Source: Trematomus loennbergii
Taxonomy: Eukaryota > Chordata > Actinopteri > Perciformes > Nototheniidae
Reading direction: 5' to 3'
Assembly (NCBI GenBank): GCA_012861695.1
Contig: JAAOOA010000028.1
Span: 9,650,470-9,714,469, forward strand
Length of the DNA: 64,000 nt
A program made the position numbers and the translations under genes. Shown one piece after another: positions 41,151-55,676 of this stretch (position 1 is the first letter of the stretch; every line of letters begins with the position of its first letter). The notes beneath the pieces were generated by a model, which worked only from the letters and a program-made list of their open reading frames with translations, was not told where the DNA came from and did no database searches.

Positions 41151-41250
41151 GTCTTCACCTCTTTCTCTTCCACTGTGGTGTCAAATCTCAGTCCAGTGTC
41201 TTCCCCATGGCAAAGTTTAAATCAATTCACAGCCAGGACAACATCTTTGT
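41151..41250 (-). promoter_or_regulatory. tmem275: tmem275 5' UTR with two short uORFs
   Basis: Between the acceptor at 41251 and the main ATG are two tiny upstream frames on the minus strand: ATG at 41244 (five codons, MLSWL) and ATG at 41208 (six codons, MGKTLD) in GCCATGGGG, a strong Kozak context. Both stop before the main start. If transcribed as modelled, they could lower translation of the main frame. Confidence 0.55.
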
Positions 41251-42139
41251 CTGTAAATAACAAGAAATGGCAGCTGTTAGGCTTTTTTAGGTACTTCCTT
41301 TGAAAGTAAATAAGCTCTGTGGTTACACACATATTTGACTACTCTTGTTCTGTGCACAAGTTGTACTGGACAGCTACACACAAGCATCACTCTGGTATTC
41401 CTATCAATTACACATGTCATGATATATATCTGTAAAACAATGAGCATTATTTGATACAGTTAAAGTTGGCTCTTACAGTAAAACTGTAATCTCTTACAGC
41501 AGAAGCCTGTTGAACTGTACATTGAATTAAGACTATGCTTTTTGGCTCAAATTCTATGTTAAACAATAGATAAGAAAAGTACATGTCATGTGACTTGGAT
41601 AAAAAAACATTGAATTAAACAATGATTATAAAAGAGGTAATGATGGGTTTTCAATGGAGAATTTGACTATATTGATACTTAATCATCACACAGTGTAAAT
41701 TAGATGCACCCTGACTTTTCAACCTTTATAAAAAAGTCACAAGTGTTACTTAATAAAATATCATGCCTGATGAGAATTGCTATTTATCTTATCTTGTTTC
41801 GTGGAGTGAAATGTGTGTAATGGCACTGCAGCTGCATCATTCCTGCCAGCTAGGCCACTATGTGAATGGCATTTCAGTATTTAGTTGCAATCAAATCAGC
41901 CCTTTCATTCCAGCATGCATCCATTCAAGAGCATTCACTGCACATGAGGAGAGGGGATGTGGGGAAAGGAAATCATTGTTGTTAATCAGTAAATATATTG
42001 CCCTGAATATATTACAAACAGTAGGCCTACGTTTAATAAGAAACTATGATTTGCAAAGAAAACGTGTAAACGCATGCTTTGCCTACTGAACTGATGTGAT
42101 GCATTCCTGTAAAAATTAACCCGTGAAAAATCAACTTAC

Positions 42140-42560
42140 CCTTTATGTCGATATACTGAAGGTCTTCCCATTGTTTGATCAGTAGATTACCACGGAGATC
42201 CCAGGTCTAATTACCAGGTGAAAATACAGAGAGGTTGAAAGGACGCATAAAAACCAAACGAGGGGTTTTCTTCCTGATTTCGTAGCGTCACAGTCCTGAG
42301 GGCACAAGTCATGACAGCCATTCAATCACAAGAGCGAAGCGATCCGAGCTGATGTGGAATATAAAATCCGAGCAGAGGAGAGGAAAGATCAATTATGTGA
42401 GATGGCATTTCTTCTGACTGAGACACACAGACGCAACACGGTGCGCTGCCCCCGGTGTGCACCGAGACGCACGTAGCATCTGACAGGTCACCCCGCAACG
42501 GAAATGGAGGGAAACCGCTAAAATATGCGAGGCATCTCTCCGGTAGCCGGGGTTGAGTCG
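42140..42560 (-). other. tmem275: Probable non-coding first exon and promoter region of tmem275
   Basis: On the minus strand a good donor (AAAG/GGTAAGTT, GT at 42139-42138) lies about 890 bp upstream of the coding exon's acceptor. The DNA upstream of it, about 42250-42600, is GC-richer with CpGs. The exon start cannot be fixed from sequence alone. Confidence 0.4.
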
Positions 42561-42680
42561 TCATATTTCATTTTGACATATATGTGATGATCTGCCGCGC
42601 AGAGCATCTTCTCTCCTCCATGGACCTCTGGATGCGACTCCCAGACTCCTCCTTAACCATCCATCCTTTAGTGTTCAACC

Positions 42681-45339
<2,659 letters not shown>

Positions 45340-48300
45340 TTACCCTTCGTCTGGATTGGCCTCAGCCATCGGTCCGCCCTCCACAAAGGTTCCCATTCGA
45401 CTCTTGGAGCGCTCCAGGTTGAGTTGACTCTGAGTCCCTGCCGAGAGCAAAGGAGAGCAGATCAACACGCCGCTAAATTCAGAATCATATTTCCGGTTTC
45501 ACCAGGCTGTATCAATATCTACACGACTTCACCACTTAATATAATGAATTAGGGCTGCTTAATTAATCGTATTTTAATCGCAATTACGATTTTGGCTTGC
45601 AACGATTATGAAAACAACATAATCGAAATAAAACGATTATTCTTTTTTTTTTTATTATTATTATTATTAATTTAATTTGAATTTTTTTAATTGGGTTTTC
45701 AATTGAATTATACTTAAAGTTCAGGGTAATCAACTGTTAAAAACATACTACACCTTTTTTTTTTTCAATAAATTGATGTTTTCAAAGTAAATGGATAATC
45801 GTTTTTAATAATCGTGATATCAATTATTGACCCAAATAATCGAGATTATGATTTTTGCCATAATCGAGCAGCCCTATAATGAATGTTTTTTAATTGAACT
45901 TTTATGCAGAAAAACATTGGGAGAAACCAGTAGTAATATATTTTGATGAACTGACATTCATATGAACATGTTCAACAGGTGTTGCTTTAATGCAATTCCC
46001 TTAGCAAAAGGGCTATTTTCTATCACATATTTCCTTGATCTCATAATGCTTTCCATCTAGGTCAAGTAAAAGCGGTTATGAAAGAAGAAAACATGCTTGT
46101 TTTTTTAAGAGAGATGACTGATGCTCTGCAGCAGACACAACACCTCTCACTGGTGTTAACTCTCCAGTGAGCGGACAGGTGTCGGATTTGCTATCAACGA
46201 ATAACGACCATGAACTAAATGGCTCTCTATGAAGACGTAAACAATTAATAGGCGAATTCTCTATCCTTCTGTTGAAACACTAAGGAAAGAAAACCATGAA
46301 GGCTCACTCACCTTCTCTTCTTATTGTCTCTACAAGTTGATCAGGAGCGACATTGGCAGTGGGGTGCACTCTGAAGTTTCCTGTGAAGTGAAGACATATT
46401 CAGGGACAAAATAACATTTTACTTTAAATACTGATAAAAGAATATATATATTGAGGGTTCAAACAATGAATACAAATATTTAACAACTTACCAAAGGATG
46501 GAAGAATATTGTTGATGTTCAGCCAGGCTTTAATGAAGGGGTAGATTGCTATGAGCAGGCCTGGAAAGCAGATAGCATAAAACGAATATAGTGTCCTTAT
46601 CACTATTGGTTTAAGAAGTAGGAACGATAGTAGTGTGAATATAATCTTTCGTTTTTCTTTGACCTGAAGTTGCACTGTAGTGGCCTGAAACTAACTAGGA
46701 GTGTAGAATACATTTTGTGTACTGTGCTCATAAGAAAAATCTCATTATAGAAGAGATTTCTACTAATCATTCTGCTAATTGCATTTGCACAATGGCCATA
46801 TATTGCATGTGAGCCACACCAAAAGATAGACACACTCCCATGCTCATTTAAATCACGACCGACAATAAGACGATGATGAAACAGCCTTCAGATTATTTTA
46901 TACCAGATACAGTGTGTGATGTTTCTTGCTGTTACACTCAAAGTATAAATTAATGTCTGAACCACAGGGCTTGTGTGCCTCTCTGTGGCACTGTGCTCCA
47001 ATTCCACACAGTTATTGATTTCCCTTATAAGCACAAGAGCTGACATTAAACACTGGCAGGTCCTGAGGGTGGCTGTGATGCATGCATGTGCTTAAAATGT
47101 CATGAAACTGCAGAAGGAGAGAAAAAAAATCTGCCAAGAACACTCTGTTCATACTCATTAGTCAGCCTATGTGTCGGAGGAGGCATCAAGGCACATAAGC
47201 CCCCAAACACATCATTAGATGCTACTTAGCTGCACGAGAGCTGCCATAGTGAATGTCTCAGTCAAGCTGCTGTCTACAGTTTTGATTTGCCAATTCTTTG
47301 TGCACATGAGTAACACAAATTAATTATTGAGAGCTGATCAAATCATCAGCGAGAACACGTTTACCATTAACAATGCATGCTAATGTTGTCGTCCTCGGAT
47401 CAAAAGCCCTGGCCTTTGCTTCTTTCTCTTTCTCACTTCTCCATCTTGGCAGTGAAACTCCTCAGGCTGTCAGTCGCTTCCAGTTACACTGTTGTATCAA
47501 GTGATCACATGGTGTGTTTTTCAAGGATGGTGAAGGGAAAATGTCACAGGCCACATGCTCTCACTTTAATTTGGGATTTTAAAAAAAGTATTCATTCCTC
47601 ATTTTACATGTTGGATATTAACTGTCCACCTCAAAATTAAATTCATGTTTTACTGCCTCATGTAAAAAGAATAATGATCATTCCATATTATATTTATCTT
47701 CTTATGACCTTATTAAAACACAACATCTAAAACAGTAGCTAACTGGTATTTCCTTTTTACACAACTTGAATATTTTCTGGTACTTAATTTATAAAGAAAA
47801 GTAGTGTAGGTTCTCCTTTATTATCGATTAACCTGCCGTATATTTGTATTGATTTATCTATAACATTTGCGTCGACTGATTGATTCGTCTAATTAGTGTT
47901 GAAGCTTTGTCCTACCTTGTATAGTAACTTGATGTTAGGGCTCAGTTATCACATTTTGGGCAAAATGGTATACAAAAAAAGTTGTTTTAACTTGACTAAT
48001 TTGAAAGAGGTAACGCAGCATAAAATGTCCTGCCAAAAAAACAAAGAAAAAGTCATCCAAAATGTTTCTATAGCGGTGTCTAAAAACATGTCATCGAGTC
48101 AAAATCCTTTGGAGAAGCCAGTCTTGTAAACATTTGGAAAAGTCATGAAGTATTAAGGTGATCAAAGAATGTATGTTTTAAGTTGTTAACATTCAAAAAT
48201 CTTCCATCGATATCCTGTGACACTATCGAAATAATCAATGGGTGTTGTGGCTCAAGACAAAAAGCATGAAGACAAACAATAAGTAACTACTGTAAATAGC

Positions 48301-48494
48301 TTTTCTAAAACTGGGTCAGTAGTTAGAAAGTTTCACACACACTCACCGAGGCCTCCCGCTCCCAGGAAGATCCCTCCTACAGCATCGGCGTCACACTCCC
48401 TGGACACCCCGATAATGATGCAGCCCGCCACGATGCCGAGCAGGGACGAGCCCACCCGCAGCCCGTGGTACTCCCCGACGCTGACGGGGTTCAT
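45340..48494 (-). CDS. kncn: Kinocilin, four coding exons, 127 aa
   Basis: Minus-strand exons: 48494-48347, 46560-46492, 46380-46312 and 45437-45340 (148, 69, 69 and 98 nt; total 384 nt, 127 codons plus stop). Every junction is phase 1 with GT/AG sites. The protein starts MNPVSVGEYHGLRVGSSLLG. Helix 1 spans about residues 13-30 (GIVAGCIIIG) and helix 2 about 40-59 (GGIFLGAGGLGLLIAIYPF). Next comes IKAWLNINNILPSFGNFRVH, closely like human kinocilin (about 124 aa, with a YPFLKARFNLDHILPTIG-like stretch), and a polar tail. Kinocilin is a membrane protein of the kinocilium and of microtubule-rich regions of inner-ear hair cells. The stop TAA lies inside a GGGTAAG string that also resembles a splice donor. 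The stop is preferred because the total length fits the family. Confidence 0.93.
45552..45874. mobile_element. MITE with GGGCTGC inverted ends in kncn intron 3
   Basis: GGGCTGC and GCAGCCC ends are flanked by TA on both sides. The interior is AT-rich with repeated ATAATCG / CGATTAT motifs. A second copy in opposite orientation starts at 63759. It lies in the intron between kncn exons 3 and 4 and does not touch splice sites. Confidence 0.8.
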
Positions 48495-49292
48495 TCGGCA
48501 GGCGGAGGCCTCAGGGCCCTCACTGCCACTGGCAACTTCACTATCATCTGTGGAAACCTCTCCTCTTCCTCACTTTCACTCTCTGACACAGGAACACTTT
48601 CTCTGACAGAGCCTCCATCCCTATTCTCCGTGGATCAAGACGTCTCATGCATCTTTAAAGATGGGGCTCTGGTTTCCATTGCCACTGAAAATTAGAAAGC
48701 TTGGGTCTCTGACTTTTACATGAAAGCGATACATGCGATACAAATCTGATCACAGCGCTCTTCCTACCAGCACCGGCATCTAGTATCACTGGATGCCTGG
48801 AGAGTAATTTAGGAAATATAAATACACTAAAACAGCTGTGTGGTATGTATTGAGCATGACAGAGCATCCAGGACTGAAGCGTATGACACAGTGGTGTGAG
48901 TTCAAGGGCAGAGACACAAACAGAGAAGGGGGGATGGAGGAAAAAGAAAGGGCAACAGTTAGAGAGAGAGAGTTAGAGTATGTGCTACTTGTGAGATTTG
49001 TCTGCAAGCTTGAAGGGAATGTGTAATGAAAGGTTCGGAGAGTCCTCTACGGTGGGGGCCCGAGGCCACGCAGAAAGGCCTGCAGTTGCCATAGGAATAG
49101 CATATCCATGGCAACAGAGGGAATAAGAGGGTAAGCAGGATTAACACCGGTGAATAGGAAAACAAATGAACTAAGTGGGGAGAGAGGAGAAACAGTGACA
49201 CATTTCCTGTTCAGCAAGTCTACGTCGACTTCTATTATTATCAATCGATGCTGCTGATACGGTGTGACTGTGTGTGTACTGTGTGTGTGTGT
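48495..49292 (-). other. kncn upstream region
   Basis: This should hold the kncn 5' UTR and promoter on the minus strand. No TATA box is evident. Two RFX-type half-sites are described separately. Confidence 0.4.
49085..49115. promoter_or_regulatory. Pair of RFX X-box-like half-sites upstream of kncn
   Basis: GTTGCC (49085-49090) and, on the other strand, GTTGCC (GGCAAC at 49110-49115, within CCATGGCAAC) match the perfect half of the X-box bound by ciliogenic RFX factors. Neither has a perfect second half. They lie about 600 bp upstream of the kncn ATG, a plausible place for a ciliary gene, but short motifs like this occur by chance. Confidence 0.3.
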
Positions 49293-49293
49293 G

Positions 49294-49376
<83 letters not shown>
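49293..49376. repeat. (GA)n microsatellite
   Basis: About 84 bp of GA with one interruption. The ORFs of Arg-Glu or Ser-Leu polymers here are artefacts. Confidence 0.97.
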
Positions 49377-49380
<4 letters not shown>

Positions 49381-50249
49381 GGCAGGCCATACCTTTGTGA
49401 CCCTCCTAGCGACAAACTGTCAAAGGATATATATTTTGTGTATGTCAGCAAAGAAGTAAAGAGGCCAATACCTGTTTTTTTTCCAAGATTCATATTTATT
49501 TACATTTGTGAGAGGTCTCATTATTAGACCTTGAGGGCTATACTGTATATGAGGCCCTAAAGGAACTGCTCCATTATCTGTATCAAATGCACACATTGAT
49601 GCCACCAAATGACACAATAGGCCTACAAATAGAAAGTACTACAAATAAATTGGAATTAATTGATATCTTCAATTATTAATGTACACTCAAAAATGTATAC
49701 ACATATCCAACCTTCAAATTGCTATTTCAAATGAAAATTGCTCTGCACACTTGCTAAAGAATATTTGTGTGGAAATCTCAGTTCATTTGTAGGGCTGCGA
49801 GATTATGGCCAAAAGTATGCTGTACATTTCACTGTAAACGATTGAATCATCACCAAATTTGGTGATATTATGACCGATCATAACTCAGCTTTATGCACAC
49901 ACACATACATTTAGAATGGTTTCGGAAACGGGCTCCGTGTTACAGGACGGGTCGGGGGTTTCGCAGCACCGCTGCAGACTCTGCACGGAGGAGCAGCGGA
50001 GTCCGGGCGGGGGGGGGCTGCAGGCTGCAGCTCCTGATTGGAGCAGAGACACGTTCACTAAGCCGAAAAACTATATCCGGTCACAGAGATCTGCTATTTT
50101 AAAGTAAAGTCAACACATATCGACCATAAATATAGTCTATATTAAGAACGAGAAAAGTTTTAACATATAGTTTTTTTAATACAAATGTGCGAGGGTGATG
50201 ATGTCAGAGCATCGTCCTATGTGCCGGGGCTTAGCCCCGGACAGCCCCG
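49377..50249. other. Non-coding DNA, no gene recognised
   Basis: A GC-rich patch at 49920-50060 with a poly-G run contains short frames only. Nothing nameable otherwise. Confidence 0.4.
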
Positions 50250-50577
50250 GCCCAATTGAACCCCTGCCAAGGACCACTTAGCCAATAAAAAAACACTCGC
50301 GGACCACCTAACTCCACAAATGTCCAAAAACACATCGTTTTTCTAGAACAGATTACAAATCGCCTGAAAATGGTACAAACAAGTGGCAACATGTGTGATG
50401 AAGGTGATGCGCTGGGCTATATCATGCAATCGAAAGTGAAACTTAAGCTCGCTCCATTGTGGAGATATTCCCGCGAGAGTGCGGAAAACTTAAATGTATT
50501 TATTTATTTTAAATGTGAAATGTTACCAATATACTCACGGACCACTAGGGGGCACACACTTTGAGAAGCACTGATCT
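50250..50577 (-). mobile_element. hAT-type fragment
   Basis: Read on the minus strand, the sequence starts CAGTGCTTCTCAAAGTGTGT and continues GCCCCCTAGTGGTCCGTGAG. This is the familiar start of a fish/vertebrate hAT element with the GGACCAC repeats seen near 50271 and 50303. The opposite terminus was not located. Confidence 0.6.
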
Positions 50578-51176
50578 AGGGTGACACCAAAAGCCTCTGC
50601 AGACGTTGGATTTTGCTCTTGAGGAAGAGTTATTTACAATGCTGTATTCTCCGCTAGAGCGCTTCACCTCAGCCATTTCGAATGTGGCGCACTCAGCAGC
50701 AGACTGCGGTGCAGAGGTTATGATTATGCGCGGTCCCGCGGGGGAGAGGTCTGAGCAATCTTTAAACATTAAATTAAATTATTATTATTTAAATATATTT
50801 ATTATGCAACACCCGCGACCCGACCCGCATATTCTTTGTTTTACCCAGAACCGAACCCGGAAAAAAAGGACTCTGATCCCCGCATCATCCGCCTGTGCGC
50901 ATCAAAGACGCAGACTCATTCCCACTAAAGTAGGGGTGAGTGTAATAAGGATGTTACATAAGTTGATGTTCAGTGTGTTGCCGGGAGCATATAAGGATTT
51001 ATCCACGATGTTGAAAATGTAAAAAATGTTTTTAAAAAAAGTTTAAAACATAAAGATAAAAAGGTTTTAAAAAGTTATTTTTTAAATGTTCTTAGGAGGT
51101 GACGCTTCTCAGCCAATCAAATCGGTGCAGTCAGTGAGTCAGCACGATAGATTCAAACACAGAGACGAGACAACCC
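50578..51176. other. Non-coding DNA, no gene recognised
   Basis: A 138-codon plus frame at 50606-51022 runs through AT-rich DNA and resembles no family. Confidence 0.4.
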
Positions 51177-52082
51177 CTTTCACACCGGCGCTTTTCCAGC
51201 TCCTGCTGGGAGCTAGAGCCTGAAAAGCGCCGGATTTTCCTGTTCACACCGCAGCGGCGGCGCGTCATAGCTCCGGAATGCGGTTCACTTCCAGCTCCAA
51301 AAAATTGTCGGTCCAGAGGCAAGAGCTTCGGAGCTATGACGCGGCGTCGCTTACGTCTCTTACGTCGAGGCGTGCAGGAAACCTTACTTTGACCATCCGT
51401 TCGCTGTTATTGATCATTGTGGAGATACATGGGCTATACAGGTTGTCATGTCCGACTATCAGAAGTAGAATCATAATGAAAAATACGCCGGTAAAATGTG
51501 CCTATAGGAAACGGCTTAGCAAGTAGTCAGTTTAGCTTCGGTTGCTATGCTAACATCACCCATGTTATACCAGAGAAACTTTCATAACAGCGTTGTGATG
51601 CCAAACAACGTCAATTCAGACTGACACACATTCACTTAAGGGGAACTGGGGATATGTATCAGCTACTTGTGTGACAGTCAGACAGTGAATACTTTAGAGC
51701 CGTGTGAGCTAACCCGGAGCTAACGGGAGAATAAACTCCCGTAGAAGAGCAGCCGGCCAGCACTGCAGCGGTCGGTAAATGCCGCTGAAACACATTAATA
51801 AACAATGAACCACGGCACTCTGGAGAAAAGTATAAGGTTGGAGAAGTCGTTATTTAATTTAATCTGGCTTCGTATGATTAAAAGCAACACGATCATCGAC
51901 CCGATGCAGTCCCCGGCCAGTTGTTGTTGTGGGAGAAAATCAGCGACGTAAACTGTGACGTCATGACGCAGCAGCGGCAGCTCTGGGCAGTGTGAACAGA
52001 GCGGGAGCTGAAAAGGGAAACGGGAGCTGAACCAGAAAAGCTCTCGCGAGGAGCTAGAAAGTGAAAAGCGCCGGTGTGAAAG
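51177..52082. mobile_element. DNA element with CTTTCACACCGGCGCTTTTC inverted ends
   Basis: The left end CTTTCACACCGGCGCTTTTC is the exact reverse complement of the right end. Sub-terminal blocks with AGCTCC and CGTCATAGCTCC also recur in inverted form. The length is 906 bp with no transposase. I could not define a target duplication. It looks like a non-autonomous DNA transposon. Confidence 0.75.
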
Positions 52083-52097
52083 CTGCAGAGAGAAACA

Positions 52098-52499
52098 GGG
52101 TGTTTCTCAATCGCGAGTATGCTTGCTTGGTAGCACATGTCTGCCGAGCATCTTGCTTCAGAAGCGAGTCAAGAATACTTCCTGGCATTCGGAAAACAAA
52201 GAGTGGAACAGGCTAGCAAGTGTGCAGGTGTGCGTCATATGAGAGGCCCCGCCTTACATCTTCCGCCACAGATTTGGGGAAATTGGTCCGTGCGCAAAGC
52301 ATTGTGGGGATTTTAAGGCCGCGAAGTCTACTCATGTGCACACTCGATATTTCTCCAAACGGAGTACGCCGGGCTCGGTAGATTTCCAAGTATACTGGAG
52401 ATTGGAACAGTACTTCGGCGGCACTCGATGACGTAGTATGCTTGAAATAGTGGCTCGGAAGCAGCTTTACTCGCGATTGAGAAACACCCACAGTCGGAG
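52098..52499. mobile_element. Complete GGGTGTTTCTC MITE with 3-bp duplication ACA
   Basis: GGGTGTTTCTCAATCGCGAG at the left is matched inverted by CTCGCGATTGAGAAACACCC at the right. ACA stands on both sides (52095-52097, 52500-52502). A 3-bp duplication fits PIF/Harbinger-type insertion. The 402-bp element is the complete reference for the copies at 32484 and 16417. Confidence 0.85.
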
Positions 52500-53358
52500 T
52501 AACTTCAAATGGCGTGCTCAAAAAAGAGAAAGGTAGACAGCGAAAACAGAGCATTTAATGACATTTTCTCTTACTGGACCTCTTTGAAATGCAATTGAAT
52601 ACCCCTGCATTATAGCAACAACAACAACAATAATAATAATAATAATAGCAATAATAATTGGGAGGGGGGTCACGGCTGTTCTCATGTTCTCTGAGGGGAG
52701 GCTCACCTTCCCACACTTTGAAAACCCTGGTCTAGAAGATTCTCTGGGCAACTGAGAATAAATCTAGGAATTATTGTGAAGGAAACGCAATAACATTGGC
52801 CGGGAAGGAAATACTTTTAGAGCTTGCTTTCAGGTGCTAAAGTGGCACACCATCTCTAACGTTCACATAATGAACACACTAAATCACCAAAGCTTGAGCT
52901 ATTAGTGTGGGAGGCTGTGCAGGGCCATTACATGTGAGGCAATAAATGTTAGCAAATGACACAAATGTATCTAATCTCTGAGGTTAATGACACTGTGCCC
53001 TGTAGAGGGTTACGGGTGTCTCAGGTTGCCTCTAGACATTACATTTAGAAATACAAATACAAACAAACTTCTGATAAACAAATGATTAAAATATATAAAA
53101 AAATTCAACTTACATGTACTCACATACATAAGAAAAGCAGATGATATTGTTGCAACATGTCATACATGTTGAAATTATGAAGAAAACCATTTTTGATGAA
53201 GATGAAATGTAGGCTATTTATATTTCAATACAATTTGGCTGTTTTCTTGTGTATAACAAACATATGTAGTTATAAGCTATAAGCACATGTTATGTTTAGC
53301 AGCAAAAAAAAACTGATCAGCAACGGAGAAATGCTGTGAGAGCAGTGACAATAAAACA
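52500..53358. other. Non-coding DNA
   Basis: It contains a (CAA/TAA)n run at 52618-52650. No exon was recognised. Confidence 0.45.
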
Positions 53359-53430
53359 TGCGTTGGCCGGGAATCGAACCCGGGTCAACTGCTTGGAAGG
53401 CAGCTATGCTCACCACTATACCACCAACGC
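53359..53430 (-). tRNA. tRNA-Gly (TCC)
   Basis: 72 nt read on the minus strand starting GCGTTGGTGGTATAGTGGTG, with anticodon loop CTTCCAA (anticodon TCC), a B-box GGTTCGATTCC and acceptor end CCAACGC plus discriminator A. Acceptor pairing GCGTTGG/CCAACGC is perfect. A TTTT terminator follows about 5 nt downstream (CATGTTTTATT). No intron. It looks functional and is nearly the standard vertebrate sequence. Confidence 0.97.
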
Positions 53431-54394
53431 TTGACGACACAGTAAGGGAAACGCGGAATTTTTTCCCGTTTTGGTTATTCTATTAAATCTGAGCTGGGTT
53501 GCAAAAAAGAGAGACGCTTCATGCACACGAATCAGCGAGGTTAGCCAGGCAGAGCTATTAAACCACAATCTGCCAGAAATCACAATCCTGTAACCAATCA
53601 GGCTTCAGACTGAAGTTAGGACCGCCCACCTCATAAATGTAAAAATCATAGACTGTATATGGTAAAAAAATACATTAAATATATAAAATAATGTATGTTC
53701 TGTTTTATTCTCAACTTTTATTTATACATCCATTTATTGCCATATTTATTTATGCATTTTTTTCTTGTATTTATTTATTCCTGTATTTTTTTCCACATGT
53801 ATTTATTTCAACATGTATTTATTATTTTATTCATTTATTTCCGTATTTATTCATACATTTATTTATTTATACTTATGTCATGTTCCTATCTACTTTCTCA
53901 CATACAATGATGCAAAAGTATAGACTACAAAATAAATGGTTTAAATAGTGAATCGAAATGTTCAATGTAATGTCAAGAAATAGAATAAAGCTAGTTTGAT
54001 TCTCAACAAGTGTAATGATCTCCATTTAGTAAAGCATATAGGGGGCTTATTACTATTATTATATTAAAATACTAAAACATTTTTTTTTAAATAATGGATG
54101 TTTGTTATATACAGCTATAGTTTAGTCCACCAGATGGCGGTGTAGTCTGTGGCAGACAGCTATCTACTGTGAGATTGATAGAAACATGCAAACACAAAGA
54201 CATGTAAATATATACCTTAATAAAACGAAAATGACTGTACTGTACTCAAGTTTGGAGGACGGAAACTGACGTAAGTTTAAATAAATGTAAGTCAACGTAT
54301 TCGGTTTTATTTTCAACTTGTATTTATTTATACATTAATGTATTCATTTGTCTTCATATATGTACCTATTTATTTATTTATTTCCTATTTATCT
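53431..54394. other. AT-rich low-complexity DNA
   Basis: Degenerate ATTTATTTAT repeats run through about 53700-53880 and 54310-54395. Open frames here are compositional artefacts. Confidence 0.6.
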
Positions 54395-55330
54395 TAACCC
54401 TTGTGCCCTCCTCGGGCATTTTTGTACATTTTTCCTGACTTTTTTTTTGATTTGGTGTTCATTTCAGCTGTGTTACAGCTTTTGGCATGGATTTTTGCAA
54501 GAAGTCTTCTTTTGAGTCAAATTTTTGAAATCCAATGTCGTTTACTCTTACATGTTTTGTATACTCTCGTGATGCATTTTGCACCCTCTGGACCCCTTCG
54601 TGGCAAAAATGTACACGCTCATAGAAACTGCTATTAAATCATCATACATCAATATTTTATTAAACTTTTTTTTCCATGAATCACTTGAACAACTTCTAAC
54701 GTGCTCAAAACTACCAAACATCCAATAATTTTCAGGATTTTAACCCTTTAAATGCCTGTTTCATTATTTGAATTATTTAATTTCTCTTAAAAAAAAACAC
54801 AAAAAATGAATTTCTTTCAATATAATAATTAGTAGAGGGATGGAACTTTGGTGGTTATTAGAGTCTGGATGTGTCAAAGATTAGCAACAAAATTGATTTG
54901 ACTGCATTATTAATTTTTACGTAGTGTCAGATACTACCTCTGGACACCTTCGTGGCAAAAATGTACACGCCCAAAACAACTGCTATTAAATCATCATACA
55001 TCAATATCTTTTTCTACTTTTTTTTCATGAATCACATATACAACTTCTCACGTACTCCAAACTACCAAACATTCAATCATTGGCAGGATTTTAACCCATT
55101 AAATGCCTGTTTAATTATTTTAATTATTTCATTTCTCTCAAAAATGCCTCATTGACTTCCATTCAGACCACATTTGTTGATCTCACTGCCATTGCAGTAT
55201 AAAACCATGCATTTTGTAATGTCAGCATTTCATTTAGAAGAAAAGTAGTGATATTTGATATTTCTACTCTATTCCAACAGATTACACAAGTTTCCGTGTA
55301 GGCCGATGCATTACATTCTTACATTTTTGC
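54395..55330. mobile_element. Decayed piggyBac-associated repeat with a 355-bp tandem duplication
   Basis: It begins TTAACCCTTGTGCCCTCCTC, a start seen in fish elements near piggyBac-like transposases. A block starting TTCGTGGCAAAAATGTACAC (about 54597) recurs at about 54949, giving two imperfect tandem copies with a period near 355 bp. Non-coding. Confidence 0.5.
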
Positions 55331-55378
55331 CAGTTATATTATGGAGCCGTGTGACTACCAGGGGGCCCCGAGAGTGGT

Positions 55379-55517
<139 letters not shown>

Positions 55518-55676
55518 ATTTCCAGCAGCAGACTAGCAGGTCCTGCAGCATGTGACCTGGTGCTCTCAGGTGATAGAACAACAATTTTTTAGGCCTGTGC
55601 ACAACCAGCACACACCTCTCCTCCCTCTCCGTGTGTGTGTGTGTGTGAGAATCTGTAAGCATGCACAGATCATTTC

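Noticed and set aside
45340..45345. GGGTAAG at the end of kncn exon 4 as a splice donor to a fifth exon
   Set aside because: The in-frame TAA gives a 127-aa protein, close to the known kinocilin length, and no further exon is recognised downstream. It remains possible but less likely.
50606..51022. 138-codon plus-strand frame
   Set aside because: It runs through AT-rich repeat-like DNA with a poly-Asn/Tyr stretch, and no domain is visible.
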